A DNA stretch of 64,000 nt from DASVVT01 sp036386415 (lineage in GTDB: Bacteria; Acidobacteriota; Blastocatellia; Pyrinomonadales; Pyrinomonadaceae). Where the stretch lies: positions 16,944 to 80,943 of the forward strand of contig DASVVT010000040.1 of assembly GCA_036386415.1 (NCBI GenBank), in the 5' to 3' direction. This document shows positions 42,667 to 52,112 of the stretch, piece after piece. The position numbers were made by a program, and so were the translations under genes. Numbering within the stretch: the stretch's first letter is position 1; the number at the start of each line of letters is the position of its first letter. The notes under the pieces were generated by a model. That model saw only the letters and a program-made list of their open reading frames with translations. It did not search any database and was not told the origin of the DNA.

Positions 42667-45312
42667 TTATTCATAGCGCAGAGCAATGGTTGGATCGACC
42701 TTTGTCGCTTTCCGCGCAGGGAGGTAGCTGGCGATTAAAGCTACAACTACGAGCAAGGATGGAATCACAGCAAACGTCATCGGATCTGTGACCGTCACAC
42801 CGAAGAGCAAGCTTTTGAGGAAGCGTGTTAGTATTAATGCTCCTAAGAGGCCGACGGCCACACCCATGAGGCTAAACAAAAGCCCCTCGCCGATGACCAT
42901 CCTGGCAATGTCACCTGGTCGTGCGCCGAGCGCCATACGAACCCCGATCTCGTGTGTCCGCTGGCTAGTCGTAAAGCTCACAACTCCGTAAATGCCCACG
43001 CCCGCCAAGACCAGAGCAATCGCTGCGAATGAGCCGAGGAGCAGCAGGCTGAAGCGCTTTTCCTTCAGGGACTCAGAAACGAGATGATCCATTGTCGCCA
43101 CGCTGTAAAAAGGCAGATTCCTATTGATTGCCCAAACTTCATTCTTGACGGCTGCGATCAAGGTCTGTGGATCGTTCTGCGTCCGGATGACGAAGGTCAT
43201 AGAGCCGAATGGAACCTGCTGGTGATGCAGGAAGATTTCCGGTCGCGGGGCGCTATCGAGCCCTGTGTGTCGAACGTCACCGACCACGCCGACAATCTCA
43301 CGCGCGACAGGCTCCGTGAGCCGTCGCACCACGATCTTTTTCCCTATAGGATTCTCGCCAGGAAAATATTTGCGGGCCATAGTTTCGTTAATCAGTGCGA
43401 CGGGCACACCGTCAGCGCGATCAAACTTGTCGAAGAAGCGCCCCCTGATGAGCGGGATACTAAGGGCATGGAAGTATCCTGAAGTGACGACGGTGTGGTA
43501 TGCGGTCGGAGCCTGCTCCGGCGAGGTGACTGCTTCCCCCTCGATGGTAAAATCACTCTCGATCTCGATACTGCCTTCGCCTATAAAAGGCGGTGCTGAA
43601 GCAGCGCCGGCTGCCTCTACTCCCGGCAGGGAGGTGATTTTGTCGAGCGCCTGCTCGAAGAAGGCTACCTGCTGCTGCGGCGATGGGTACTGATCGTACA
43701 CGTGAACTTGCAGCGCTATGGTCTTGTCTGACTTGAAGCCCGGGTCGACTTGCAAGAGGCGGGCGAAGCTCCTGATGAGCAAACCGGCACCGATCAACAG
43801 TATCAACGCCAGCGCGAACTGCGCGATAACAAGGAAACCTCGCATGCGTTGGCGGATAACTCTAGTCCCCTCCACCCGTCCACCTTCTTTAATTGCTTCT
43901 TGGAGGTCAGGGTTTGAGAATTTAAGCGCGGGCGCGAGCCCGAAGCAGATGGCCGTAAGAATTGAGAGGCCGAGCGCAAACAAAAGTATGCGTCCGTCAA
44001 TCCCGACCTGTTCGGCGCGCGGCAGGTTTCCGGGACTGATCGCCAGAATCGCGCCCACGCTCCAGCCAGCCAGCAGGATTCCACCCACGCAGCCTAACAG
44101 CGCAAGGATTAAGCTCTCAGTCAACAACTGCTTGATGAGCCGTGCGCGCGCGGCCCCGAGCGCTGCGCGAACCGCAAACTCTTTTCGTCTTACAGAAGTC
44201 CGCGCCAGCATCAAATTGGCGACATTCGCGCACGCGATTAGAAGGACGAAGGCGACGGCACCGAGCAGTATTAGCAGTGCCGGGCGCACTCTACCCAGCA
44301 TCTGCTCTGACAGCGGGATAACCGTTGCGCCCATCTCACGGTTCGTCTGCGGGTATTCCTGTGCGAGTTGCGCGGCCACGGCGCTCATATCCGCTTGTGC
44401 TTGCTCTGGCGTAATACCGGACCTGAGCCGCGCGATCACTTGCAGGTAGGTTGCCCCGCGCCGCTTACTCTCCGATTCGCTTAGTATAAATGGAGCGATA
44501 ATCCCCCGTTTGTCCAGATAATGAAACTCTTTAGGCATGATGCCGATGACCGTGTGTGGCTTTCCGTCGAGTATCAGCTTTTGCCCAATGATGCCTGGAT
44601 CTGCCCCGAATCTGCTTTGCCACAGGCCATAACCGAGCACAACCACCTGTTCATTGCCTGGTTCATACTCATTGAGCAGAAAGGTTCGCCCATGTAAGGC
44701 TCCTGCGCCCAGGATGTCAAAAAAACCAGCTGTTACAAGCCATGCATGAAAAGTCTCAGGCTCGCCGCTGCCCGTGTAGTCCAGACCATAAGGTCTTAGT
44801 GCGGAGACTTGCTCGAAGACTCGGTTGCGATCACGGTAATCCACAAAGTTGGCTGGAGAGATGGGCTCGCGCTCCGCCCCACTCTGGGTATTACGTTGCC
44901 AGAGAGTAACGATTCCTTTCGGGTCTTTATAGGGCAATGGCCTCAGCAGTATCCCGTTGACGACGCTGAAGATGGCCGTGTTGATCCCAATGCCCAATGC
45001 CAGCGTGAGCACGACAACAACTGTGAAGCCTGGACTTTTCCTGAGCATGCGCGCCGAATATCTCATGTCCTGGAGTGTTGTCTCCACATGCGGTAAACCA
45101 CGCCGCTCGCGGTATATCTCTTTTACCTGCTCAACCCCACCGAACTGGCGCGAGGCTGCGTAGCGTGCCTCCTGCGGAGTCATTCCACGTCGCACATTAT
45201 CCTCGGCCTGCATTTCCAGGTGAGAACGGATCTCGTCTTCCAAGTCACGGTCGAGGCGTCCCCTAAACAACATTCCGCGCATGCGCTGCAAAAGGATTCG
45301 TAACCTTGTCAT
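42667..45312 (-). CDS. MacB-like ABC transporter permease (ADOP family)
   Basis: An 881-residue membrane protein typical of Acidobacteriota. The N-terminal 80 residues are the permease prefix (RDLEDEIRSHLEMQAEDNVRRGMTPQEARYAASRQFGG). Then the first FtsX-type half follows, with membrane helices around VVVVLTLALGIGINTAIFSVVNGILLRPLPY, a large periplasmic MacB-like domain, and a second half with HEIGVRMALGARPGDIARMVIGEG. No ATPase is encoded beside it, as is usual for ADOP genes. The ATG overlaps the TGA of the PadR gene before it (ATGA), so the regulator and permease are coupled. The substrate is unknown. Confidence 0.88.
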   Translation of the reverse strand: MTRLRILLQRMRGMLFRGRLDRDLEDEIRSHLEMQAEDNVRRGMTPQEARYAASRQFGGVEQVKEIYRERRGLPHVETTLQDMRYSARMLRKSPGFTVVVVLTLALGIGINTAIFSVVNGILLRPLPYKDPKGIVTLWQRNTQSGAEREPISPANFVDYRDRNRVFEQVSALRPYGLDYTGSGEPETFHAWLVTAGFFDILGAGALHGRTFLLNEYEPGNEQVVVLGYGLWQSRFGADPGIIGQKLILDGKPHTVIGIMPKEFHYLDKRGIIAPFILSESESKRRGATYLQVIARLRSGITPEQAQADMSAVAAQLAQEYPQTNREMGATVIPLSEQMLGRVRPALLILLGAVAFVLLIACANVANLMLARTSVRRKEFAVRAALGAARARLIKQLLTESLILALLGCVGGILLAGWSVGAILAISPGNLPRAEQVGIDGRILLFALGLSILTAICFGLAPALKFSNPDLQEAIKEGGRVEGTRVIRQRMRGFLVIAQFALALILLIGAGLLIRSFARLLQVDPGFKSDKTIALQVHVYDQYPSPQQQVAFFEQALDKITSLPGVEAAGAASAPPFIGEGSIEIESDFTIEGEAVTSPEQAPTAYHTVVTSGYFHALSIPLIRGRFFDKFDRADGVPVALINETMARKYFPGENPIGKKIVVRRLTEPVAREIVGVVGDVRHTGLDSAPRPEIFLHHQQVPFGSMTFVIRTQNDPQTLIAAVKNEVWAINRNLPFYSVATMDHLVSESLKEKRFSLLLLGSFAAIALVLAGVGIYGVVSFTTSQRTHEIGVRMALGARPGDIARMVIGEGLLFSLMGVAVGLLGALILTRFLKSLLFGVTVTDPMTFAVIPSLLVVVALIASYLPARKATKVDPTIALRYE

Positions 45313-45656
45313 GTGTTTCCCTCTGACTGTTCGAGAAATCGGATCATGATTTGCGACGTGAGCCGCCAACTCTCTTCTTCCGCAACGAGCTGCCTCCGGC
45401 CTGTACGCGTGATCGAATAGTATTTAGCCCGCCGGTTGTTTTCCGAGACTCCCCATTTGGAGCTGATCCATCCACTCTGCTCCAAATGTAATAGGGCGGG
45501 ATAGATCGTTCCCTGGTTAAGATGTAGAAGGTCGCCGCTTACTTGCTCAATTCGCCTGGCGATGCCATACCCATGCAGCGGGCCAAGCGCATCAAGGGTC
45601 TTGAGAACCATTAGATTAAGGGTACCCGGGAGGACTTCTTTCTTGTGCTGTCTCAT
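45309..45656 (-). CDS. PadR-family transcriptional repressor
   Basis: A 115-residue PadR regulator. It has the usual winged helix (LPGTLNLMVLKTLDALGPLHGYGIARRIEQVSG, LNQGTIYPALLHLEQSGWISSKW…NNRRAKYYSIT.TGRRQL) and a C-terminal dimerisation helix. The ATG at 45656 is preferred because the frame upstream runs through a long palindrome. The 3' end overlaps the permease start. Such PadR proteins usually repress the coupled transporter and release on ligand binding. Confidence 0.9.
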   Translation of the reverse strand: MRQHKKEVLPGTLNLMVLKTLDALGPLHGYGIARRIEQVSGDLLHLNQGTIYPALLHLEQSGWISSKWGVSENNRRAKYYSITRTGRRQLVAEEESWRLTSQIMIRFLEQSEGNT

Positions 45657-45660
45657 GATG

Positions 45661-45716
45661 TTCCTGTTGACTATCAACATTAAGGTAGCCTACCTCATGT
45701 AGATAGTCAACAGGAA
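45661..45716. promoter_or_regulatory. 56-bp dyad, probable PadR operator
   Basis: The outer arms TTCCTGTTGACTATC / GATAGTCAACAGGAA are a perfect 15-bp inverted repeat, continued inwards by ACAT / ATGT after one mismatch. In the middle a separate perfect 13-base palindrome AGGTAGCCTACCT is centred at 45689. The dyad ends five bases before the PadR start codon, so PadR autoregulation is the natural reading. The ACAT/ATGT pair recalls PadR boxes, although in reversed order. Confidence 0.65.
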
Positions 45717-45949
45717 ATTTGACTTCGGGTACGAATCTCTCTGTTATCTTTGTCTGTCATTGGAATGGATCAATCGCGTGAGATTTAGAGCTACGTTATG
45801 GCAGTTCTTCCCGAAGAGAGTATTACTGGCCTTTGAGTCCGATAATGTATGTGGTACTCCAGATCAGCCATCTTCTCGGGGTGGAGCAACACCCAAGCAG
45901 ACTGGCAGATATCCTTGATCCTTCAACCGAGAAAAAGGAGTAGACACTC

Positions 45950-45975
45950 TACATGCATGGGTGTAGTATCTCTAC
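45950..45975 (+). promoter_or_regulatory. dyad before the second PadR gene
   Basis: CTACATGCATGGGTGTAG is an imperfect inverted repeat ending ten bases before the PadR ATG, and the segment CTCTACATG occurs twice, the second time running into the start codon. This fits an autoregulatory site for the plus-strand PadR. It is unlike the longer dyad of the minus-strand PadR, so the two repressors probably have different operators. Confidence 0.4.
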
Positions 45976-46341
45976 ATGCCTAAAAAACTTCCCTACCAGA
46001 ACAAAATCGAATTGCTCCAGGGAACCCTTGATCTGCTCATCCTCCAGACCTTGCAATGGGGGCCACACCACGGCTATGGCATCAGCCAGTTGATTCGGAC
46101 TAATTCTGGCCAGGTGCTGCAAGTCGATACCGGCTCTCTCTATCCGGCGCTGCACCGCCTCGAGCGCCAGAAGGCCATCACCTCGGAGTGGAAGATCTCT
46201 GAGAATAAGCAGCAGGTCAAGGTTTATCGACTGACGGCGACTGGTAAAAAGCAGCTGGCAACGGAGCGATCTCGCTGGGAGCAGCTCTCGGAGGCCATCG
46301 CCCGCGCCTTGAATCCGCACAAGAAGGAGAGTGAGGCATGA
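45976..46341 (+). CDS. PadR-family transcriptional repressor
   Basis: A 121-residue PadR protein of the type paired with ADOP permeases: LLQGTLDLLILQTLQWGPHHGYGISQLIRTNSG, then VDTGSLYPALHRLERQKAITSEW and NKQQVKVYRLTATGKKQLATERSRW. It diverges from the minus-strand PadR across about 320 bases. The TGA overlaps the ATG of the permease gene (ATGA). The final 30 residues form the dimerisation helix and a short charged tail. It probably represses its own operon. Confidence 0.92.
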   Translation: MPKKLPYQNKIELLQGTLDLLILQTLQWGPHHGYGISQLIRTNSGQVLQVDTGSLYPALHRLERQKAITSEWKISENKQQVKVYRLTATGKKQLATERSRWEQLSEAIARALNPHKKESEA

Positions 46342-48968
46342 GATTAAGGCTGTCGCCGTGGCGACGACAACGTGAAGAAGAGTTGGATGAAGAGTTGCGT
46401 AGTCATCTCGAGATGGCAGTGCAGGATCGGATCGAGCGTGGTGAGACGCGTGAGGAGGCCGAAGCGGCTGTCCGGCGGGAGTTCGGCAATGTCGGGCTGA
46501 TCAAAGAAGTGACGCGACAGATGTGGGGAGGGATGTGGATCGAACAACTGCTTCAGGACCTCAGGTATGGACTGCGTTCGTTGCGGCGCGCACCAGGCTT
46601 CACCATCGTTGCCGTGTTGACGTTGGCGCTCGGCATCGGCGCCAGCACGACGATCTTCAGTGCGGTGAATCCCATTCTGTTCGAGCCTCTGCCGTATCCG
46701 TACGCCGATCGGATCACGATGATCTGGGACTTCGCTGGCGATAGTTCGCGTCTCTACCCAACGTTCGGCACCTATCGCGAACTGGTGGAGCGGAGTCATT
46801 CCTTCGACGCCATCGCCGTGATGAAGCCATGGCAGCCGACCATGACTGGAAGGGCTGAGCCCGAGCGACTCGATGGGCAGCGCGTGAGCGCAAGCTATTT
46901 CCAGGTGTTGGGCGTGCCTCCAGTGCTTGGGCGGGACTTCGATCCGTCCGACGACCAGTTCAATGGCCCCAAGGTAGCCATCATTAGCGACGGGCTGTGG
47001 CGGCGACGCTTCGGCAGCGACGCCAAGATCGTGGGGCAACAGATCACGCTCGACGCCAACCCTTATACTGTTATCGGAGTGATGCCGAGCGGGTTCGAGA
47101 ACCTACTGGCTTCTTCAGCACAGCTCTGGACACTCTTGCAGTATGACAAGTCCCTCCCACCTGAGAGCAGGGAGTGGGGTCATCATCTGCGCATGGTAGG
47201 GCGGCTGCGCTCGGGCGTCGGAACGGATCAAGCCGAACGTGAGCTCAACGTGATCGCGCGCACTCCGGTGCAGGAGTTTTCCAGACCGCCTCACGCAACC
47301 CTTGAGAGAGGGTTGATAATAAATTCGCTCCAGGACGACCTGACGAGCGGCGTAAAACCGGCACTGCTCGCCATCCTTGGCGCTGTTCTGCTGGTGCTCC
47401 TGATCGCCTGCGTGAACGTGACGAATCTGCTAATGGCGCGCGGCGCACAACGGCGCGGCGAATTTGTAATGCGTGCCGCTCTTGGAGCCACGCGCGCGCG
47501 CCTGATCCGGCAACTGCTCACAGAGAGTCTGCTGCTTGCCATCATCGGCGGTGTGCTCGGGATGGTGGTAGCGGCGTTTGGGGTAAGCGCCCTGGTGGCG
47601 CTTAGTCCACCCGGGCTACCGAGGGCGAGCGCCATCGGCGTCGATGGGACCGTCTTCGCCTTTGCGTTCGGTATCACCACGCTAGTCGGCCTACTTGTCG
47701 GGCTGATTCCGGCACTGCACGCATCCCGCAGCGATCTGCACACGGGACTGCAACAAAGCTCAAGGCGTACTGCTGGTGGTCAACAGTTGACGCGCCGTAT
47801 GCTCGTCGTCGCAGAGGTCGCGCTCGCGCTCGTACTGCTGGTGAGCGCGGGATTGCTGTTGCGCAGCATGCAGCGTCTGTTCGCGGTTGATCCTGGATTT
47901 GATACGTCGCACCTGCTCACGATGCAAGTACAGACTTCGGGTCACCGATTCAACGAGGACACAACTCACCTGTTCTTCGCGCAGTCCCTGGAAGCGGTAC
48001 GCCAGCTCCCGGGCGTCACCTCGGCGGCGTTCACCAGCCAGTTGCCGCTGAGCGGTGATATGGAGGACGGCTATGGCGTGCACTTTGAGTCGAATACAAC
48101 TGGCAATCCAGAGGCGGATAACGCCGCGCTTCGGTATGCGGTCAGCCCGGGCTACTTTGAAACGATGGCTATCCCGCTGCGCCGGGGCCGCCTGCTCAAT
48201 GCGCACGACGGAGCCGATGCGCCGCTGGCCGTTGTGATCAGCGAATCGTTGGCGAAGAGCAAGTTCCTGGATCAAGACCCGATAGGCCAGCGGTTACGTA
48301 TCGGTCCGAGCGACGGGCCGTTGGGCACCGTTGTCGGCGTGGTGGGGAATGTGAAGCAGACGTCGCTGGTGGTGAGCCAATCGGATGCGGTGTACATCAC
48401 GACCATGCAGTGGCGTCTTTTCGTGGACAAGGCGTTATGGCTGGTGGTCCGCGCACGCAGTGACGCGGCGGCACTTGCACCGGCCATCAGACAGTCGATC
48501 TGGTCTGTGGACAAAGATCAGCCGATCGTTCGGGTCGCCACCATGGAAGATCTGCTCGCCGCGTCGGCGGCCGAGCGACGCTTCGCACTGATCTTGTTCG
48601 AGGCATTCGGCCTCGTGGCACTGGTGCTCGCAGCCACCGGTATCTACGGCGTACTCTCCGGCAGCGTCACAGAGCGAACGCGCGAAATCGGGGTGCGGTT
48701 GGCGCTGGGCGCATCGCGCGGTAACATCCTCGCGCTGGTGTTTCGCCAGGGGATGACGCTCACAGGGCTCGGCGTCGTGCTCGGGTTATGTGGCGCGGTG
48801 GTCGCAAGCCAGGCCATTATTACCTTGCTGTACGGCGTCTCGCGGCTCGACCCGATTGCCTATCTAGGCGTGATCTCGCTGTTAGTAGGCGTATCAGTGA
48901 TCGCTTGCTGGGTGCCCGCGTGGCGTGCGGCACGGGTTGATCCCTCGATCACGTTGAGGGCGGAGTAG
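46338..48968 (+). CDS. MacB-like ABC transporter permease (ADOP family)
   Basis: An 876-residue permease with the same layout as its minus-strand counterpart: prefix domain (REEELDEELRSHLEMAVQDRIERGETREEAEAAVRREFGN), first membrane unit (TIVAVLTLALGIGASTTIFSAVNPILFEPLPYP), periplasmic domain, central four-helix region (LLVLLIACVNVTNLLMARGAQRRGEF) and second FtsX half (EIGVRLALGASRGNILALVFRQG). It is coupled to PadR. The two permeases are clearly paralogous but not close copies. No ATP-binding partner is present; export of a drug or lipid is inferred from the family only. Confidence 0.9.
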   Translation: MRLRLSPWRRQREEELDEELRSHLEMAVQDRIERGETREEAEAAVRREFGNVGLIKEVTRQMWGGMWIEQLLQDLRYGLRSLRRAPGFTIVAVLTLALGIGASTTIFSAVNPILFEPLPYPYADRITMIWDFAGDSSRLYPTFGTYRELVERSHSFDAIAVMKPWQPTMTGRAEPERLDGQRVSASYFQVLGVPPVLGRDFDPSDDQFNGPKVAIISDGLWRRRFGSDAKIVGQQITLDANPYTVIGVMPSGFENLLASSAQLWTLLQYDKSLPPESREWGHHLRMVGRLRSGVGTDQAERELNVIARTPVQEFSRPPHATLERGLIINSLQDDLTSGVKPALLAILGAVLLVLLIACVNVTNLLMARGAQRRGEFVMRAALGATRARLIRQLLTESLLLAIIGGVLGMVVAAFGVSALVALSPPGLPRASAIGVDGTVFAFAFGITTLVGLLVGLIPALHASRSDLHTGLQQSSRRTAGGQQLTRRMLVVAEVALALVLLVSAGLLLRSMQRLFAVDPGFDTSHLLTMQVQTSGHRFNEDTTHLFFAQSLEAVRQLPGVTSAAFTSQLPLSGDMEDGYGVHFESNTTGNPEADNAALRYAVSPGYFETMAIPLRRGRLLNAHDGADAPLAVVISESLAKSKFLDQDPIGQRLRIGPSDGPLGTVVGVVGNVKQTSLVVSQSDAVYITTMQWRLFVDKALWLVVRARSDAAALAPAIRQSIWSVDKDQPIVRVATMEDLLAASAAERRFALILFEAFGLVALVLAATGIYGVLSGSVTERTREIGVRLALGASRGNILALVFRQGMTLTGLGVVLGLCGAVVASQAIITLLYGVSRLDPIAYLGVISLLVGVSVIACWVPAWRAARVDPSITLRAE

Positions 48969-48974
48969 CCTTAC

Positions 48975-49278
48975 ATGGTGACCGCTTCTGCTGAAGCTGT
49001 CGCTTGAGCAGTTTCTCTCATGCCTCGCGCAGGTTCTTGAGCAGGAGCCCGCGGTCTGCCACTTGTACGGCGGCGGGAGCACCTTCGGTGATGCCGTTGG
49101 CGTAGGTTCTTGAACGATCTCGGCTGACGATTTCTATTCCGGGATGTGCTTTGAGCCACCCGCTCAATGTCTCAGCCTCTCGATCTGGCAGCAGATCAAG
49201 ATGCATTCGCCGTTCGCTTCGCGCCGGGCGATCAGTTATCACATACCCCCAGTGACCAATACACAACTTGATCGCCAT
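48975..49278 (-). pseudogene. ISL3-family transposase fragment
   Basis: A minus-strand piece of an ISL3-type DDE transposase: LDLLPDREAETLSGWLKAHPG, EIVSRDRSRTYANGITEGAP and AVQVADRGLLLKNLREA, the middle of the catalytic domain including one catalytic Asp (SRDR). After NLREA a TGA interrupts the frame, and EKLLKRQLQQ continues past it in the same frame. Both ends of the transposase and any terminal inverted repeats are missing. It is a dead insertion-sequence relic between the permease and kinase genes. Confidence 0.72.
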
Positions 49279-49392
49279 GGAAATCCGCTCGGAGCAAGGC
49301 GGGGTCGTGGTAATATCAGAGCGGACTTGGTATAGTCCGACAGTCCCCTAAACTTCCCCCGTCGCTACTTCTATTCAGTTCCACTGATAAGT

Positions 49393-51798
49393 ATGCCTAT
49401 GTCCAGCGGGCCTCCGACAATAGACCTACCTGACGATAAATCCACCACAGACTCGCTTGCCGACTTGCAAAGCAGCGAACTTGCCCCCTACTGGCTCACC
49501 GCCATCATCGAATCGGCGGACGACGCCATCATCACCAAAACGCTCGACGGCATCATCACAAGTTGGAATAAGGGAGCGAAACGCATCTTCGGCTACATGG
49601 CCGAGGAAGTAATCGGGAAGCCCGTCACCATCCTGATCCCCGCTGACCACCAGGACGAAGAGCCCGCCATTCTGGCACGCCTACGCGCGGGCGAGCGCAT
49701 CGAGCACTACGAGACGGTGCGCGTGCGCAAGGATGGCTCGCTCGTCGACATCTCGCTGACGGTCTCGCCCATCAGAGGGCCTGACGGCCAGATCATCGGG
49801 GCCTCAAAGATCGCGCGCGACATCTCGGAGCGCAAACGTGCGGAGGAGGCGCTGCGCAACCGCGAGGAGGATCTGACTGACTTCATCGAGAATTCTGCCG
49901 TTGGGCTGCACTGGGTGGGGCCCGACGGGACCATCCTATGGGCGAATAAGGCAGAGCTTGAGCTACTTGGCTACACGCGCGAAGAGTACATTGGACACCA
50001 CATCGCGGAGTTCCACGCTGATTCCGAGGTGATCGAGGACATTCTCGGGCGCCTCACACGAGATGAGACGCTGCACAGCTACGAGGCACGCCTGCGCTGC
50101 AAGGACGGTTCTATCAGACACGTCCTCATCAGCTCCAACGTGCGACGGCAGAACGGGGAGTTCTATCACACGCGCTGCTTCACCAGAGACATCACCGAAC
50201 GCAGGCTGGCCGAAGAGGCTTTGCGCCAGAGCGAGGAGCGTTTCGCCAAAGCCTTCCAGGCGAGCCCCTTCGCCCTGACCATCACCTCTCTGAAGACCAG
50301 CCGGCTCCTTGAAGTCAACGAAACCTTTTGCCGTATGTCCGGCTACACGCGCGAGGAGGCGGTCGGTCGCACCACACCGGAACTGGGCCTGTGGGTCAGA
50401 GACTCCGACCGCGAGGAAGAGGTGGCAATAGTTTCGGAGCGCGGGCAGGTGCGCGACAGGGAATATCGTTTCCGCCTGAAAGACGGGACTGAGCGCCTCG
50501 GGCTGCTCTCAGCCGAGCGGATCGAAATCGGCGGCGAGCCCTGTGCGCTGACGGTCATTCAGGATATAACCGAGCAGAAGCGGGCGGAAGCCGAGCGCGA
50601 TCAAACGCTGGAACGCGAGAAGGCGCTCAGGGCCAAGGCCGAAGAGGCCAGCCGCCTGAAGGATGAGTTCCTCGCCACGGTCTCACACGAGCTGCGCACG
50701 CCATTAACCTCCATTCTGGGGTGGGCGCACATGCTGCGCACGGGGCAGTTTAGTGGTGGAGACTCGACTAAGGCGCTGGAGACTATAGAGAGGAATGCGC
50801 GGGCGCAGTCGCAGCTCATCGACGATCTTCTGGATGTCTCGCGCATTGTCACGGGCAAGCTCCGCCTGGACGTCCGTGTGGTTGACCCGAATTCCTTTAT
50901 CGAGGCGGCCATCGAGGCGGTTAGACCCGCGGCGGAGGCGAAGGCCATCCGCGTGCAGAAGATCATGGACACGGGTGTCGTTTCAGTCTCGGGCGACCCT
51001 GTCAGGCTCCAGCAGGTGGTCTGGAATCTGCTGTCGAATGCGATCAAGTTCACCCCGAAAGGTGGGCGGGTGCAGATCAGACTGGAGCGCGTGAACTCAC
51101 ACATTGAGATCGCCGTCAGCGATACCGGGGCGGGTATTACACCAGAGTTTCTGCCTCACGTCTTCGACCGCTTCCGTCAGGCCGACGGGACCACCACCCG
51201 TCAACAGGGCGGGATGGGCTTGGGCTTAGCCATCGTGCGCCACTTAGTCGAACTTCACGGCGGGACCGTCAGGGCCGAGAGTCCGGGTGAGGGACAGGGT
51301 TCGACTTTCACTGTGATGCTGCCGGTCGCTCCCGTTTACCAGAGGTTTGACATGGAGGAGCGCGTGCATCCTGCGGCGAGAGATACACTACCCTCCTACG
51401 AGTGCCCCGACAGGCTCGACGGGCTAAGAGTGCTTGTCGTGGATGATGAGCCGGACACATTGGAGTTGCTGAAGGCCGGGCTCGGGCAGTGCGGCGCCGA
51501 AGTTGTAACGGCCAGGTCTGCGGGCGAGGCGCTCGAAGCCATGGCGACGACCGTGCCCGGCGTGCTGATTAGCGACATCGGGATGCCAGGTGAGGACGGG
51601 TATGGTTTGATCCGGCGCGTGCGTGCACTTCCCGTCGAGAGTGGAGGGAGAGTACCCGCCATCGCCCTGACAGCCTACGCGCGGGTCGAGGATCGGATGC
51701 AGGCGCTCAAGGCTGGTTACCAGATGCACGTGCCAAAACCCGTCGAGTTGGCCGAACTCGTCGCCGTCGTCGCGAGCCTCGTGCGGCGCGACGGATGA
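49393..51798 (+). CDS. hybrid histidine kinase with three PAS domains and a receiver
   Basis: An 801-residue signalling protein without obvious membrane segments. Three PAS domains occupy about residues 30–150, 155–275 and 280–400, each ending with the DIS/DIT-ERK/Q PAC motif. A HisKA helix carries His432 in SHELRTPL, and the ATPase domain has N (WNLLSNAIKF), G1 (DTGAG) and G2 (GMGLGLAI) boxes. A C-terminal receiver (from about 680) has VVDDEPD, the acceptor Asp728 in SDIGMPGEDG and the KP loop. PAS ligands cannot be predicted. No separate response-regulator gene is adjacent. A second ATG two codons on is an alternative start. Confidence 0.93.
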   Translation: MPMSSGPPTIDLPDDKSTTDSLADLQSSELAPYWLTAIIESADDAIITKTLDGIITSWNKGAKRIFGYMAEEVIGKPVTILIPADHQDEEPAILARLRAGERIEHYETVRVRKDGSLVDISLTVSPIRGPDGQIIGASKIARDISERKRAEEALRNREEDLTDFIENSAVGLHWVGPDGTILWANKAELELLGYTREEYIGHHIAEFHADSEVIEDILGRLTRDETLHSYEARLRCKDGSIRHVLISSNVRRQNGEFYHTRCFTRDITERRLAEEALRQSEERFAKAFQASPFALTITSLKTSRLLEVNETFCRMSGYTREEAVGRTTPELGLWVRDSDREEEVAIVSERGQVRDREYRFRLKDGTERLGLLSAERIEIGGEPCALTVIQDITEQKRAEAERDQTLEREKALRAKAEEASRLKDEFLATVSHELRTPLTSILGWAHMLRTGQFSGGDSTKALETIERNARAQSQLIDDLLDVSRIVTGKLRLDVRVVDPNSFIEAAIEAVRPAAEAKAIRVQKIMDTGVVSVSGDPVRLQQVVWNLLSNAIKFTPKGGRVQIRLERVNSHIEIAVSDTGAGITPEFLPHVFDRFRQADGTTTRQQGGMGLGLAIVRHLVELHGGTVRAESPGEGQGSTFTVMLPVAPVYQRFDMEERVHPAARDTLPSYECPDRLDGLRVLVVDDEPDTLELLKAGLGQCGAEVVTARSAGEALEAMATTVPGVLISDIGMPGEDGYGLIRRVRALPVESGGRVPAIALTAYARVEDRMQALKAGYQMHVPKPVELAELVAVVASLVRRDG

Positions 51799-52112
51799 GA
51801 AGGTGTATAAACATCAGGCGCCCGTCAGTGGCAAGAGATTCTGTTTAGCTTAGACCGGTAAACGAAACGCAAACCACGAGGCTGCTGTGCATTTTTGTGC
51901 GCAGCGGCCTCTCTCATTTCGCAGAGCTTTCACCCTACGGGAGTGCAGATATTCTATGCCTTATTTGTAACGGATCAACAGCTATTTGCGGGCAGCGCCG
52001 TCAGAGAGTGCTGTACATACTGAATCATCAAAATTGCGGAAGAGCCATCGCGCATACCCTTTATCGGACGCGCCCTTCCACCTATCATATTCCCTTGTAA
52101 GGTTTGCTCAAA
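51799..52112. other. intergenic region between kinase and channel-like genes
   Basis: About 310 bases between convergent genes. Apart from the hairpin near 51878 nothing gene-like is visible; a 67-codon plus-strand frame has no Shine-Dalgarno or recognisable motif. Confidence 0.4.
51878..51911 (+). terminator. hairpin downstream of the histidine kinase
   Basis: Inverted repeat GAGGCTGCTGTGCA / TGCGCAGCGGCCTC with two mismatches around a TTTTTG loop, followed by TCTCATTTC. It lies about 80 bases after the kinase stop and is a plausible intrinsic terminator. Confidence 0.5.
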
